Shown here: positions 7,615-14,721 of the stretch, piece by piece
How the letters are laid out: each line of letters starts with the position of its first letter
Position numbering within the stretch: the stretch's first letter is position 1
Origin: Chlamydiia bacterium
Lineage (GTDB): Bacteria; Chlamydiota; Chlamydiia; Chlamydiales; SM23-39
Assembly: GCA_016194825.1 (NCBI GenBank)
Contig: JACQAR010000015.1
Location: forward strand, 1-18,887
DNA: 18,887 nt
Direction: 5' to 3'
Position numbers and translations under genes: made by a program
The notes under the pieces: model-generated
What the model was told of the DNA's origin: nothing
The model's database searches: none
The model's input: only the letters and a program-made list of their open reading frames with translations

Positions 7615-10068
7615 ATGTCCTACACACAAGATGAAACGGTTGTCCCTCGCAATATCGAAGAAGAGATGAAGGAGAGTTACCTTCGCTATTCGATGTCGGT
7701 GATCATCTCTCGCGCCCTTCCCGACGTTCGCGACGGCCTCAAACCCTCCCAACGACGCATCCTCTATGCGATGCGGCAGCTCAATCTGACCCCGGGAGCC
7801 AAACACCGTAAGTGTGCAAAGATTTCCGGAGACACCTCCGGCGATTATCACCCTCACGGGGAAACGGTCATCTACCCGACCCTTGTCCGCTTAGCGCAAG
7901 ATTGGGTCATGCGCTACCCCCTCATCAATGGCCAGGGAAACTTTGGTTCCATTGACGGCGATCCACCAGCTGCTATGCGTTACACCGAAGCGCGCCTCAC
8001 CTCTTCTGCGATTGCACTGATGGAAGATCTCGATAAAGAGACAGTGGAGGTCATCCCGAACTATGATGAGACAAAGACGGAACCCACGGTATTTCCCTCA
8101 AAATTTCCCAACCTCCTCTGCAATGGTTCTTCGGGGATTGCTGTCGGGATGGCCACCAACATTCCGCCCCACAATCTCCACGAGCTCATCAATGCCACGC
8201 AAATCGTTCTTGAAAACCGTAGCGCCTCCATCGATGACATCATGAAGGCGATGCCTGGTCCCGATTTCCCGACAGGGGGAGTCATCTGTGGATTCAGAGG
8301 CATCAAAGAAGCCTATCATACAGGACGAGGCAAACTCCTCCTCCGAGGACAACTCCGTGTAGAGGATCTGCAACAAGGACGCCAACAGATCGTCGTGGAT
8401 GAAGTTCCTTATAACGTCAACAAAGCACGCCTCATCGAGCGGATTGCCGAGCTCATCAACGACAAAGTGATCACCGGCGTAAGCGATATTCGAGACGAGT
8501 CCGATAAAGATGGCCTCCGGATTGTCCTAGAACTCAAACGAGGAGAGATCCCAGACGTCATCATCAACCAGCTCTACAAAAATAGCGATCTGCAGATCAC
8601 GTTTGGATGCAACATGCTCGCGCTCGATCATGGCTTGCCCCGCACGATGAACATCAAGCAGATGATCGCCGCCTGGATCGACCATCGGATCGAAGTGATC
8701 CGCAGACGTACCCGCTTTGAGCTAGCCAAAGCCGAAGCCCGTGCCCACATTCTCGAGGGGTATTTAAAAGCGCTCGATCACCTCGACGAGGTCGTCCGCG
8801 TGATCCGCGCCTCTTCCAACCGAGAGGCTGCCCGCTCTGAGCTGATGGCCCGTTTTGATCTCAGCGAAAAACAGGCCAATGCCGTCCTCGATTTGCGCCT
8901 CTACCAACTCACTGGCCTCGAAGCAGAAAAAATCGATGCCGAATACAAAGATTTGCTCCAAAAAATTGCCCACTACAAGGCAGTGCTTGCTTCCGAAGCG
9001 ATGGTGCGCGACATCATCCGCGAAGAGCTCGATGATTTGCGCAAAAATCACAAATCAGAGCGGAAGACCAAGATCGTCGCTGCAGAAGGGGAATTCCAGA
9101 TGGAAGACCTCATTGCCGATGAACAAGTCGTCATCACCATTTCTAGCGATGATTACATCAAGCGCATGCCGATCGATACCTTCCGCGAACAAAGGCGGGG
9201 CGGCGCTGGCGTCATTGGAATGGAGATGAAAAAAGAAGAGGACGTCCTCAAAAATGTCTACGTCGCCTCCACCCATGACACTCTGCTCATCTTCACCACG
9301 TTGGGACGCTGCTACTGGACCAAAGTGTGGCAGATCCCTGAAACGGGCCGCCGTACAAAAGGCAGACCACTCATCAACCTCCTCGAAGATCTGAGCCCTG
9401 GAGAAAAAGTAGCGGCGATTCTCCGGATGCGTAATTTTGAAGAGGAAGGGTGTTGCATCCTCCTTGCGACCCGCAAAGGCGTTGTGAAAAAGACCGAACT
9501 TTCCGCTTTCAGCAATCCCCGGCGCAAAGGGGTCTTTGCCCTCAACATCGATGAAGGAGATGAGCTGATGGCTGCCCGCGTCACCCGCCCAGGCCAGCAG
9601 GTCATGATCTTTACCCGCAACGGGATGGCGGTTCGCTTTGATGAAGCGCTCGTTCGCCCCATGGGGCGAGTCGCCCGCGGCGTTCGTGGCGTTCTTCTCA
9701 AAAATGAGAGCGACCGCGTCGTCAGCTGCGAAGTGGTCACCCCCGAGCAAAGCATTCTCGTCATCTGTGAAAATGGCTTTGGCAAGCGCTCCCGTGTAGA
9801 AGACTTCCGTCAGACCAACCGCGGCGGCATTGGCGTCAAATCGATCATCACTTCAGAGCGCAACGGGCTGGTCATTGCGGCACTCAATGTCGCAGATAGT
9901 GATAGCGTGCTCCTGATGTCGAAGGTTGGACAAGCAGTACGCATCCCGATGCGCGATGTACGCGTAATGGGACGCACAACGCAAGGTGTTCGACTCGTTG
10001 CTCTCAAAGAAGATGAGGATACAGTCATTGGAGCCCAAAAAATCGAAGCCGTAGTAGTAGAAGAATGA
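7615..10068 (+). CDS. gyrA: DNA gyrase subunit A
   Basis: This 817-residue protein has the winged-helix/tower breakage-reunion domain with catalytic Tyr123 (AAMRYTEARL), a coiled-coil tower ending in DLRLYQLTGLEAEKI, and a C-terminal six-bladed beta-pinwheel. The GyrA box reads QRRGGAG (526-532). It identifies gyrase rather than topoisomerase IV, although the usual basic sixth residue is Ala here. The quinolone pocket reads HPHGETVIYPTLVRLAQ: Thr84 and Pro88 align with E. coli Ser83 and Asp87. The overall wording closely resembles chlamydial GyrA as I recall it. There is no long acidic C-terminal tail, only VVVEE. A GAGAG Shine-Dalgarno-like site precedes the ATG. Downstream, a 15-bp hairpin at 10092-10125 separates it from tmk. 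Confidence 0.98.
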   Translation: MSYTQDETVVPRNIEEEMKESYLRYSMSVIISRALPDVRDGLKPSQRRILYAMRQLNLTPGAKHRKCAKISGDTSGDYHPHGETVIYPTLVRLAQDWVMRYPLINGQGNFGSIDGDPPAAMRYTEARLTSSAIALMEDLDKETVEVIPNYDETKTEPTVFPSKFPNLLCNGSSGIAVGMATNIPPHNLHELINATQIVLENRSASIDDIMKAMPGPDFPTGGVICGFRGIKEAYHTGRGKLLLRGQLRVEDLQQGRQQIVVDEVPYNVNKARLIERIAELINDKVITGVSDIRDESDKDGLRIVLELKRGEIPDVIINQLYKNSDLQITFGCNMLALDHGLPRTMNIKQMIAAWIDHRIEVIRRRTRFELAKAEARAHILEGYLKALDHLDEVVRVIRASSNREAARSELMARFDLSEKQANAVLDLRLYQLTGLEAEKIDAEYKDLLQKIAHYKAVLASEAMVRDIIREELDDLRKNHKSERKTKIVAAEGEFQMEDLIADEQVVITISSDDYIKRMPIDTFREQRRGGAGVIGMEMKKEEDVLKNVYVASTHDTLLIFTTLGRCYWTKVWQIPETGRRTKGRPLINLLEDLSPGEKVAAILRMRNFEEEGCCILLATRKGVVKKTELSAFSNPRRKGVFALNIDEGDELMAARVTRPGQQVMIFTRNGMAVRFDEALVRPMGRVARGVRGVLLKNESDRVVSCEVVTPEQSILVICENGFGKRSRVEDFRQTNRGGIGVKSIITSERNGLVIAALNVADSDSVLLMSKVGQAVRIPMRDVRVMGRTTQGVRLVALKEDEDTVIGAQKIEAVVVEE

Positions 10069-10091
10069 AAGGGCGTCGATTATAAAGAATC

Positions 10092-10125
10092 ACCACAGAG
10101 AAAAAACAGTTTTTCTCTCTGTGGT
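10092..10125. terminator. Strong hairpin between gyrA and tmk
   Basis: Positions 10092-10106 pair with 10110-10125: 15 bp with one bulged C and a CAG loop. No T tract follows outside the stem; the T run is inside it. Either partial termination or protection/processing of the gyrBA mRNA 3' end is possible. Confidence 0.45.
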
Positions 10126-10154
10126 AAACATTGCATGCTTAGTTCATTGGATTT

Positions 10155-10787
10155 ATGCAGCAAAGCCAAATGACAGGCCGTTTCATCACATTTGAAGGGG
10201 GAGAAGGCGCAGGGAAAACGACCCTCATGGAGGGACTCGCGCATCGATTGACCCAAGAGAAGGGGCGCTCCGTTCTCAAGACCCGCGAGCCAGGCGGGAC
10301 CGAGCTCGGTGAAGAGATCCGTCATCTTCTCCTTAAAAAGCGTAGCCTCATGTCTCCCTATGCGGAGCTTTGTCTGTTTTTAGCTTCCCGCTCCGAGCAC
10401 ATCCGCGAAGTGATCCAGCCCGCCCTGGCCAAAGGGCAGATCATCCTCTGCGATCGCTTCAATGATTCCACGATTGCCTATCAAGGCAATGCCCGAGGCC
10501 TCTCGATGGAGAAAGTGGCTCATTTTTGCTCTTTTATCTCCGAGCATCTCACTCCCCATCTCACCCTCTATCTCGATATTGATCCCGAACAAGGGCTCCA
10601 GCGAGCCCACAAAGTCCGAGAGCAAGACCGGATTGAAGCAGAAGGGCTCGCCTTTCACAAAAAAATCCGGGAAGGGTATCTCGCCATTGCGAAAAAAGAG
10701 CCCAACCGCTTTCATCTATTAGATGCATCGCAGCCTCCCGCCCAGCTTTTAGAAGCCGCGATGCGCTTGGTGTTGCGTTATGTTTGA
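10155..10787 (+). CDS. tmk: Thymidylate kinase
   Basis: This 210-residue dTMP kinase phosphorylates dTMP to dTDP with ATP for DNA synthesis. The P-loop is GGEGAGKTT (15-23). The dTMP-site motifs are TREPGGTELGEEIR and CDRFNDSTIAYQGNARG. The lid region RAHKVREQDRIE carries the arginines, while the P-loop lacks one, as in type II (E. coli-like) enzymes. The start at 10155 has GGA only 4 nt upstream; a shorter reading from ATG 10170 would begin MTGRFITFEGG and cannot be excluded. The gene follows gyrA after a hairpin and overlaps holB by 8 bp, implying translational coupling. tmk after gyrA is also the order I know from Chlamydia. Confidence 0.96.
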   Translation: MQQSQMTGRFITFEGGEGAGKTTLMEGLAHRLTQEKGRSVLKTREPGGTELGEEIRHLLLKKRSLMSPYAELCLFLASRSEHIREVIQPALAKGQIILCDRFNDSTIAYQGNARGLSMEKVAHFCSFISEHLTPHLTLYLDIDPEQGLQRAHKVREQDRIEAEGLAFHKKIREGYLAIAKKEPNRFHLLDASQPPAQLLEAAMRLVLRYV

Positions 10788-11514
10788 TGCGCCTGTTCTT
10801 CTCCTCATTGGCCCGGAAGCGGCCACACAAGCCAAAGAGCGGGCCGCAGAGCTCCTCGCCACCACTTCCGATCGCTTGGAGAGTCATCCTGACTTTCATC
10901 TCTACCAGCCCGAAGGGAAAAGTGGTTTGCATACGATTGACTCCATCCGCATGCTCATCGACCAAGCCTCTTTAGCACCCTTTCAAGCCCCGTGCAAAGT
11001 GTTTCTCCTTCTCCGCTTAGAGCGGATGCAACCTGCAGCTGCCAATGCGCTTCTCAAAACACTCGAAGAGCCTCTGACCGATACCATTTTTTTGCTGCAA
11101 ACCGATGATGAAAGAGCGCTTCTTCCCACCATTCGCTCTCGCTGTGCCGAGTGGCGTCTGGCCGCTACTACTCAGATAGAGCCCATCGATTTTGCCCAGC
11201 TCGCTACCGAAGCGCTTCGCATAGAAAAAGAGGTAGAGGCTTTGGAAGATCCCTTATTGCAGCACAGAAAAGTAGAAGGATTTTTGACAGCGATTCTTCT
11301 CTGGGCGAGCGACCAGCATGCCCGCCAGTGCCAATTACCAGAGGAAACGCTCTTTTTCCCTCAAGCCCCCCCGGCCAAGCGTCTTCTCGATTTGGAGCAT
11401 TTGCAAGAGTTGTTGGCGCAAGCGAAGCTCGCCTACCAGCGCAACATCAAGCTAAAGACTATTCTGGAACAGGTTGTACAGGGGGTGGAGATGGGGCCTT
11501 ACGTCTCGGTGTAA
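10780..11514 (+). CDS. holB: DNA polymerase III subunit delta' (HolB-like)
   Basis: The protein is 244 residues, shorter than E. coli HolB (334). The core AAA+ signatures of clamp-loader subunits are present: ERMQPAAANALLKTLEEP followed by TIFLLQTDDERALLPTIRSRCAEW, containing the SRC arginine-finger motif (S120-R121-C122). The N-terminus (LLLIGPEAATQAKERA) has no Walker A GKT, and there is no four-Cys zinc module, as expected of delta' rather than DnaX. The short C-terminus suggests a reduced collar domain. The ATG lies within the end of tmk (8-bp overlap), and tmk-holB is a common bacterial pair. Its last 56 bp overlap antisense with the minus-strand gene at 11459-12043. Some chlamydial genomes label the gene in this place a dnaX paralogue, but the missing P-loop argues for delta'. 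Confidence 0.85.
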   Translation: MFDAPVLLLIGPEAATQAKERAAELLATTSDRLESHPDFHLYQPEGKSGLHTIDSIRMLIDQASLAPFQAPCKVFLLLRLERMQPAAANALLKTLEEPLTDTIFLLQTDDERALLPTIRSRCAEWRLAATTQIEPIDFAQLATEALRIEKEVEALEDPLLQHRKVEGFLTAILLWASDQHARQCQLPEETLFFPQAPPAKRLLDLEHLQELLAQAKLAYQRNIKLKTILEQVVQGVEMGPYVSV

Positions 11515-12043
11515 CGGGAGGTATTTTAAAGTACGTTGTGACGCCTGAGTACGCGGCGCACACAATGCCTATAGTGCCAATCGTCGCCATCAAGCCGCCT
11601 GAGATAGCTTGGAATGTGCGTCGGCGCTGCACAAACCACTGAATCGTGGAGGGCTTCGCTTCTTTGAGTACATTGAATCCAATCGCTGCCACGCCTGTTG
11701 CGCAAAGTCCCATCAAGCCAATGCCGATGTATTTTAAGCTTTTTTCGAGTTGACGACTGGTTTTTTTTACGGTGCTTAGGGTACCGGGAAGTTGAGTGGC
11801 TATAGGTGTTAAGCGACCAACAGCATCAGTTAAAGACCGGGTTGCTGCATTGAGGTTGGTTAATGCTAGTTGTGCAGAGGTTGTGGTATTGTGTAGGCCC
11901 TGGACGAGCGCCGGCGCAGCATTTGTTGTAGTAATTATACTTCCAGGAACGGCTACAGCCGCCGCAATGGCTTCATCCGCAGCTGCGCTCGTGCCTCTCA
12001 ACCACGAACTGAATCTATCCAATTTTTCTATTAATGATATCAT
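11459..12043 (-). CDS. Inc-like membrane protein with paired hydrophobic segments and Pro-rich tail
   Basis: I do not recognise a family for this 194-residue protein. Residues 20-100 are rich in Ala, Thr, Ser and Leu and look like a long amphipathic helix (e.g. LTNLNAATRSLTDAVGRL). Two hydrophobic segments, about 105-125 and 146-167, flank a short basic loop (KEAK ... QRRR). The tail is Pro-rich and basic (PPVTPRRKAPSPPPVQPVPE). Two closely spaced membrane helices are the hallmark of chlamydial inclusion-membrane proteins, but Inc proteins share little sequence, so this is inference from architecture. No signal peptide is seen. Translation starts after ACAGGAAA (4-nt spacing), downstream of an almost perfect sigma70 promoter at 12063-12091. 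The last 18 codons lie antisense to the end of holB. Confidence 0.75.
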   Translation of the reverse strand: MISLIEKLDRFSSWLRGTSAAADEAIAAAVAVPGSIITTTNAAPALVQGLHNTTTSAQLALTNLNAATRSLTDAVGRLTPIATQLPGTLSTVKKTSRQLEKSLKYIGIGLMGLCATGVAAIGFNVLKEAKPSTIQWFVQRRRTFQAISGGLMATIGTIGIVCAAYSGVTTYFKIPPVTPRRKAPSPPPVQPVPE

Positions 12044-12062
12044 AAATTTCCTGTATCATTCG

Positions 12063-12091
12063 ATTATACTATAAAAACTTATTAAAGTCAA
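12063..12091 (-). promoter_or_regulatory. Consensus sigma70 promoter for the 194-residue membrane protein
   Basis: Reading the reverse strand: TTGACT (12091-12086), 17 nt, TATAAT (12068-12063). This is five of six bases at -35 and a perfect -10 with ideal spacing. The start point would be about 12056, giving a short leader before the ATG at 12043. Confidence 0.8.
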
Positions 12092-12108
12092 TGATATTAA
12101 AAATTTTA

Positions 12109-13533
12109 TTATGCAAAGAATGAGCTAATAGAAAACTGCTGCTTTTCTTGGGAGCCGGAGTAGCCGTTATCGAAAGCGAGCCAGATGCGGTCTTTTTGGG
12201 GCTCAGCAACGATGGTGTGCAACGAGATGAGAGAATTGACGTAGGGGGCCAAAGAGAGGGCGCCTGTGGCCAGCCGCGTCCGATCCATGCCCTTTGTGGT
12301 GCCCCGATAATAGGCTTTGAGGATCCGATCTCGTTGTTGGCTATTGAAGACATTGCCTTGGTGGTCTGGTTCGGTCCAGTTGAGGGTAATCACCGGCCGA
12401 TCTTCAAAAAATCTTGTATGATCCGTATTGCCCGGGCCTTGGTAGAACGAAATGGTACGTGCCCCACCGGCTGTATCGGCTAGGCTAAGGTGATAGGGGC
12501 CGAGTGGTTTGCCAGTGATTTGGCTGACCTGCTCTACGTGCGTAGTTCTTTCGGCAATCAAGCGGTTGTAGAAGATAGCGGGCATGCCGCGCACTGAGGT
12601 TGTGCTGCCTGGGCAAACGTTCATTGCGCCGACCATATGTGGAGTGAAGAAGCTGACAGGTCCGATCATACCAGGCACTCCAATCAGGGCCAACTTTTCT
12701 GGCTTATAGACGACCACCAGACTCAACTCGCCAGCGATGCCAAAGGGGTACCAGTCCATATTACGGGCCAAAACACCCTCATCCAGAATGGTGGTACAGG
12801 CGGCAGCAGGCAGGGGGGCAGGGGTGCGGTAAAACTCTTCTGCTGCTTGCATTTGGAAGTGATGCTTTTCTGGCAGGCAGTGGATCAAGATGAGATCATC
12901 GAGGCTCAAGCGGTGTTTGATCTTTGCCTGCTCTGCCCACTTGTTGTAGCCATAGGCCAATCCCTCCATTTCCTGTTGAAAGTCTTCTGGGATGACCCTT
13001 TTCATTTCTTCCAGAATAGAGGGAAGCTCTGGCGTGCCCGGTTTGCGCATCACTGTGTGGGCCAGAAAATGGAACCGCGAGACCAGCTGATGGATCTGGG
13101 GCCCTAGCATAAAGCCATGTGCTTCTCCGGCATCAAAGCGCTTGTCCGTCTGGATCTCCAGAACAGGGATGTGGCCTCGGTAGAAGAGTTTTCCGATGGT
13201 TTGTCCCGATTTTGGATATTCTTGAGGAGTATAGACGTGGTGGCGAATGTCGTGATGAGAGCCGCTGCCGTAGCGCAGGAAAAGATAATGGGTCAATGCG
13301 GCCCCCAGTGCAGCGATCCCAGTAATCGTGCATGCTATAGCGAGGGGGGCGTGTAGCCAGAAGGCTGCTGCAACAGCGAACATGCCAAACAGAGCCACTG
13401 CCACCCGGATCACCTTGACTGCGGCTGGATGGTTGTGGACCCACTTTCCGAAAGATCTCGGTGCGTGTTGTCTAGAAAATTCTTGAATATGGAAATCTGT
13501 AGCTGTTACATTCATAGGGCTACAGTATATCAT
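12109..13533 (-). CDS. Membrane-anchored Ntn-hydrolase, acid ceramidase / peptidase C45-like
   Basis: The protein is 474 residues. Residues 1-37 are polar. Two adjacent hydrophobic segments (about 40-60 and 62-88) form a membrane hairpin. The rest resembles the acid ceramidase/NAAA and acyl-transferase (C45) Ntn-hydrolases. PAAACTTIL holds the candidate autoprocessing nucleophile C246, followed by ARNMDW (R257, N258, D260). GVPGMIGPVSFFTPHMVGAMN fits the oxyanion-region strand pair, and LNWTEPDHQ (N385) and SQQRD(R)ILKAYY match the late asparagine and arginine motifs. These enzymes self-cleave before Cys and hydrolyse amide bonds such as that of ceramide; the substrate here is unknown. If the anchor is Inc-like, both ends would face the host cytosol. 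In-frame ATGs are at 13533 and 13515 (6 codons shorter); neither has a clear Shine-Dalgarno sequence. A TATACT at 13529-13524 could be a -10 for a nearly leaderless start at 13515. The upstream gene's terminator isolates it. Confidence 0.8.
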   Translation of the reverse strand: MIYCSPMNVTATDFHIQEFSRQHAPRSFGKWVHNHPAAVKVIRVAVALFGMFAVAAAFWLHAPLAIACTITGIAALGAALTHYLFLRYGSGSHHDIRHHVYTPQEYPKSGQTIGKLFYRGHIPVLEIQTDKRFDAGEAHGFMLGPQIHQLVSRFHFLAHTVMRKPGTPELPSILEEMKRVIPEDFQQEMEGLAYGYNKWAEQAKIKHRLSLDDLILIHCLPEKHHFQMQAAEEFYRTPAPLPAAACTTILDEGVLARNMDWYPFGIAGELSLVVVYKPEKLALIGVPGMIGPVSFFTPHMVGAMNVCPGSTTSVRGMPAIFYNRLIAERTTHVEQVSQITGKPLGPYHLSLADTAGGARTISFYQGPGNTDHTRFFEDRPVITLNWTEPDHQGNVFNSQQRDRILKAYYRGTTKGMDRTRLATGALSLAPYVNSLISLHTIVAEPQKDRIWLAFDNGYSGSQEKQQFSISSFFA

Positions 13534-13535
13534 TG

Positions 13536-13570
13536 AAAAAGAAAAAAGGCCCCAATGTTTTTGGGGCCTT
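13536..13570 (-). terminator. Intrinsic terminator of the 189-residue gene
   Basis: On the reverse strand, AAGGCCCCAA (13570-13561) pairs perfectly with TTGGGGCCTT (13555-13546), 10 bp around a 5-nt loop. TTTTTT, C and TTTTT follow (13547-13536). It lies 14 nt past the stop codon of the gene at 13584-14153. Confidence 0.88.
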
Positions 13571-13583
13571 GTAAAGAGAAAAT

Positions 13584-14153
13584 TTATCCGTTGACTTGAA
13601 CGTCAGCTGCGTGTCCGTTGATGACAACGCGGGCAATCGTTCTAGCAGCTGGAGCAACGAAGTTACCGAAAGCGGCAGATGCTGCTTCGCGGGCTTTTTG
13701 CAGAGCGTCCACTTCAGCTACAGTCTCTAGGGCTATTGTGCTACGAGCGCAGATGCCGGCTGTTTCAGCAAGCAGACTTAAGAGGTCTCGGCCTTCTGCG
13801 ATGTCGGAACCCTGCTGAGTGAGCTCTTTGCAATACAACGCGAATTGATCGACAAGCTTATCTAGACCGTTCTTTGCGCTGTCTTTACGAAGAGCAGCAA
13901 AATGATCTACGTGCGGGGCAACTGCTCTATCAAGCGCGCTTTTGAATACTTTGTCTTTGAGTGTCAAAGCGACATTCTTCAGAGAGTCTCTATTGAGATA
14001 GCCAAGGTAGGTGACGCCTGCAGCAGCAGCTGTTGCAGCAGCGACTTTCACCGTTTTCACGAGGGTCTGGTGTTTTTCGCAAAACGCGTCAGCCCGTTCT
14101 TTTACAGCAACAAGTCCTGCGCCCATTGTTTTAACAGCATTAACTAAAAACAT
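13584..14153 (-). CDS. Hypothetical Ala-rich protein with one weak membrane segment
   Basis: No known family was recognised in this 189-residue protein. After a basic/amphipathic N-terminus (MFLVNAVKTMGAGLVAVKER) comes a hydrophobic Ala-rich stretch at about 35-52 (VKVAAATAAAAGVTYLGYL). The rest is predicted helical and soluble (for example HVDHFAALRKDSAKNGLDKLVDQFALY), with three Cys residues. The block KERADAFCEKHQTLVKTVKVAAATAAAAG loosely resembles KTKAEEYQKPLLAGAATVATVAAA in the neighbour at 14289-14666, so the two may be diverged relatives. It is a free-standing unit: an ideal promoter (14184-14212), a GGAG Shine-Dalgarno sequence 6 nt before the ATG, and its own terminator (13536-13570). 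This suggests strong, independent expression. A secreted or membrane host-interaction factor is a reasonable guess only. Confidence 0.72.
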   Translation of the reverse strand: MFLVNAVKTMGAGLVAVKERADAFCEKHQTLVKTVKVAAATAAAAGVTYLGYLNRDSLKNVALTLKDKVFKSALDRAVAPHVDHFAALRKDSAKNGLDKLVDQFALYCKELTQQGSDIAEGRDLLSLLAETAGICARSTIALETVAEVDALQKAREAASAAFGNFVAPAARTIARVVINGHAADVQVNG

Positions 14154-14183
14154 ATAAACTCCGTTTATTGATTGTTCTATTAA

Positions 14184-14212
14184 ATTATAGTGTAAATTAA
14201 TATAAAAATCAA
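14184..14212 (-). promoter_or_regulatory. Near-consensus sigma70 promoter for the 189-residue gene
   Basis: Reading the reverse strand: TTGATT (14212-14207), 17 nt, TATAAT (14189-14184). The surrounding 14154-14250 is very AT-rich. The predicted start is near 14177, with a leader of about 24 nt carrying GGAG. Confidence 0.78.
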
Positions 14213-14252
14213 CACAAACTAAAGTTTATATGATGTACTATAAATTTTACTA

Positions 14253-14276
14253 AGAGGACTTGGAATCAAGCCCTCT
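14253..14276 (-). terminator. Hairpin downstream of the 125-residue gene, weak terminator
   Basis: Positions 14253-14262 pair with 14267-14276: 10 pairs including one G-U in the minus-strand RNA, with a 4-nt loop. The following minus-strand sequence is AT-rich but not a clean T run, so termination may be incomplete. Confidence 0.45.
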
Positions 14277-14288
14277 ATCAAGGAAAAA

Positions 14289-14666
14289 TTAGGAAACGAA
14301 TTGACCCATATGCCCAAACATATCTTGGACAGCTTGCATGGTTTCTGGGTCCAGGCAAGGATCGACCACTGTGGCGAACTTGTCCAAATCTACATCAGCT
14401 GCAACCTCTTTGACCGACGCGGCAGCTGTGGTAGCAACAGCTACTACAACGGCTTTACGGTTGAACAGGTGGCTCAAGGTGCCTTTGATGTCGATGTTGC
14501 CGACAAAAGCTTTCATCGCTGCGGCGTTGCGGTGAATAACGACCGCTGCAGCGACTGTGGCTACTGTAGCTGCGCCTGCCAACAGAGGTTTCTGATATTC
14601 TTCGGCTTTTGTTTTTACGGTTGTCCAGGCAGTTTGTAAACTATTTTTAACTTGTTCTAATGGCAT
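14289..14666 (-). CDS. Hypothetical small Ala-rich protein with two hydrophobic segments
   Basis: No family was recognised in this 125-residue protein. A charged amphipathic N-terminus (MPLEQVKNSLQTAWTTVKTK) is followed by a hydrophobic segment at about 28-45 (LLAGAATVATVAAAVVI), a short soluble part (GNIDIKGTLSHLFNRK), a second Ala/Val segment at about 72-86, and an acidic tail (ADVDLDKFATVVDPCLDPETM). The paired segments are separated by about 25 residues. The composition resembles the gene at 13584-14153. Translation begins after a good AGGAG with 8-nt spacing. It lies downstream of nadK on the same strand (55-bp gap), with no convincing promoter in between, so it may be read from nadK or from a promoter inside it. 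A weak terminator follows. Its role is unknown. Confidence 0.68.
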   Translation of the reverse strand: MPLEQVKNSLQTAWTTVKTKAEEYQKPLLAGAATVATVAAAVVIHRNAAAMKAFVGNIDIKGTLSHLFNRKAVVVAVATTAAASVKEVAADVDLDKFATVVDPCLDPETMQAVQDMFGHMGQFVS

Positions 14667-14721
14667 TTTATTTCTCCTAATTTTTTGACTAAGGAATTAA
14701 GAGTGTAAAGAATCTGTGAAT

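Noticed and set aside
9055..9750. Minus-strand open frame of 231 codons inside gyrA
   Set aside because: It is a shadow of the GyrA C-terminal domain coding sequence.
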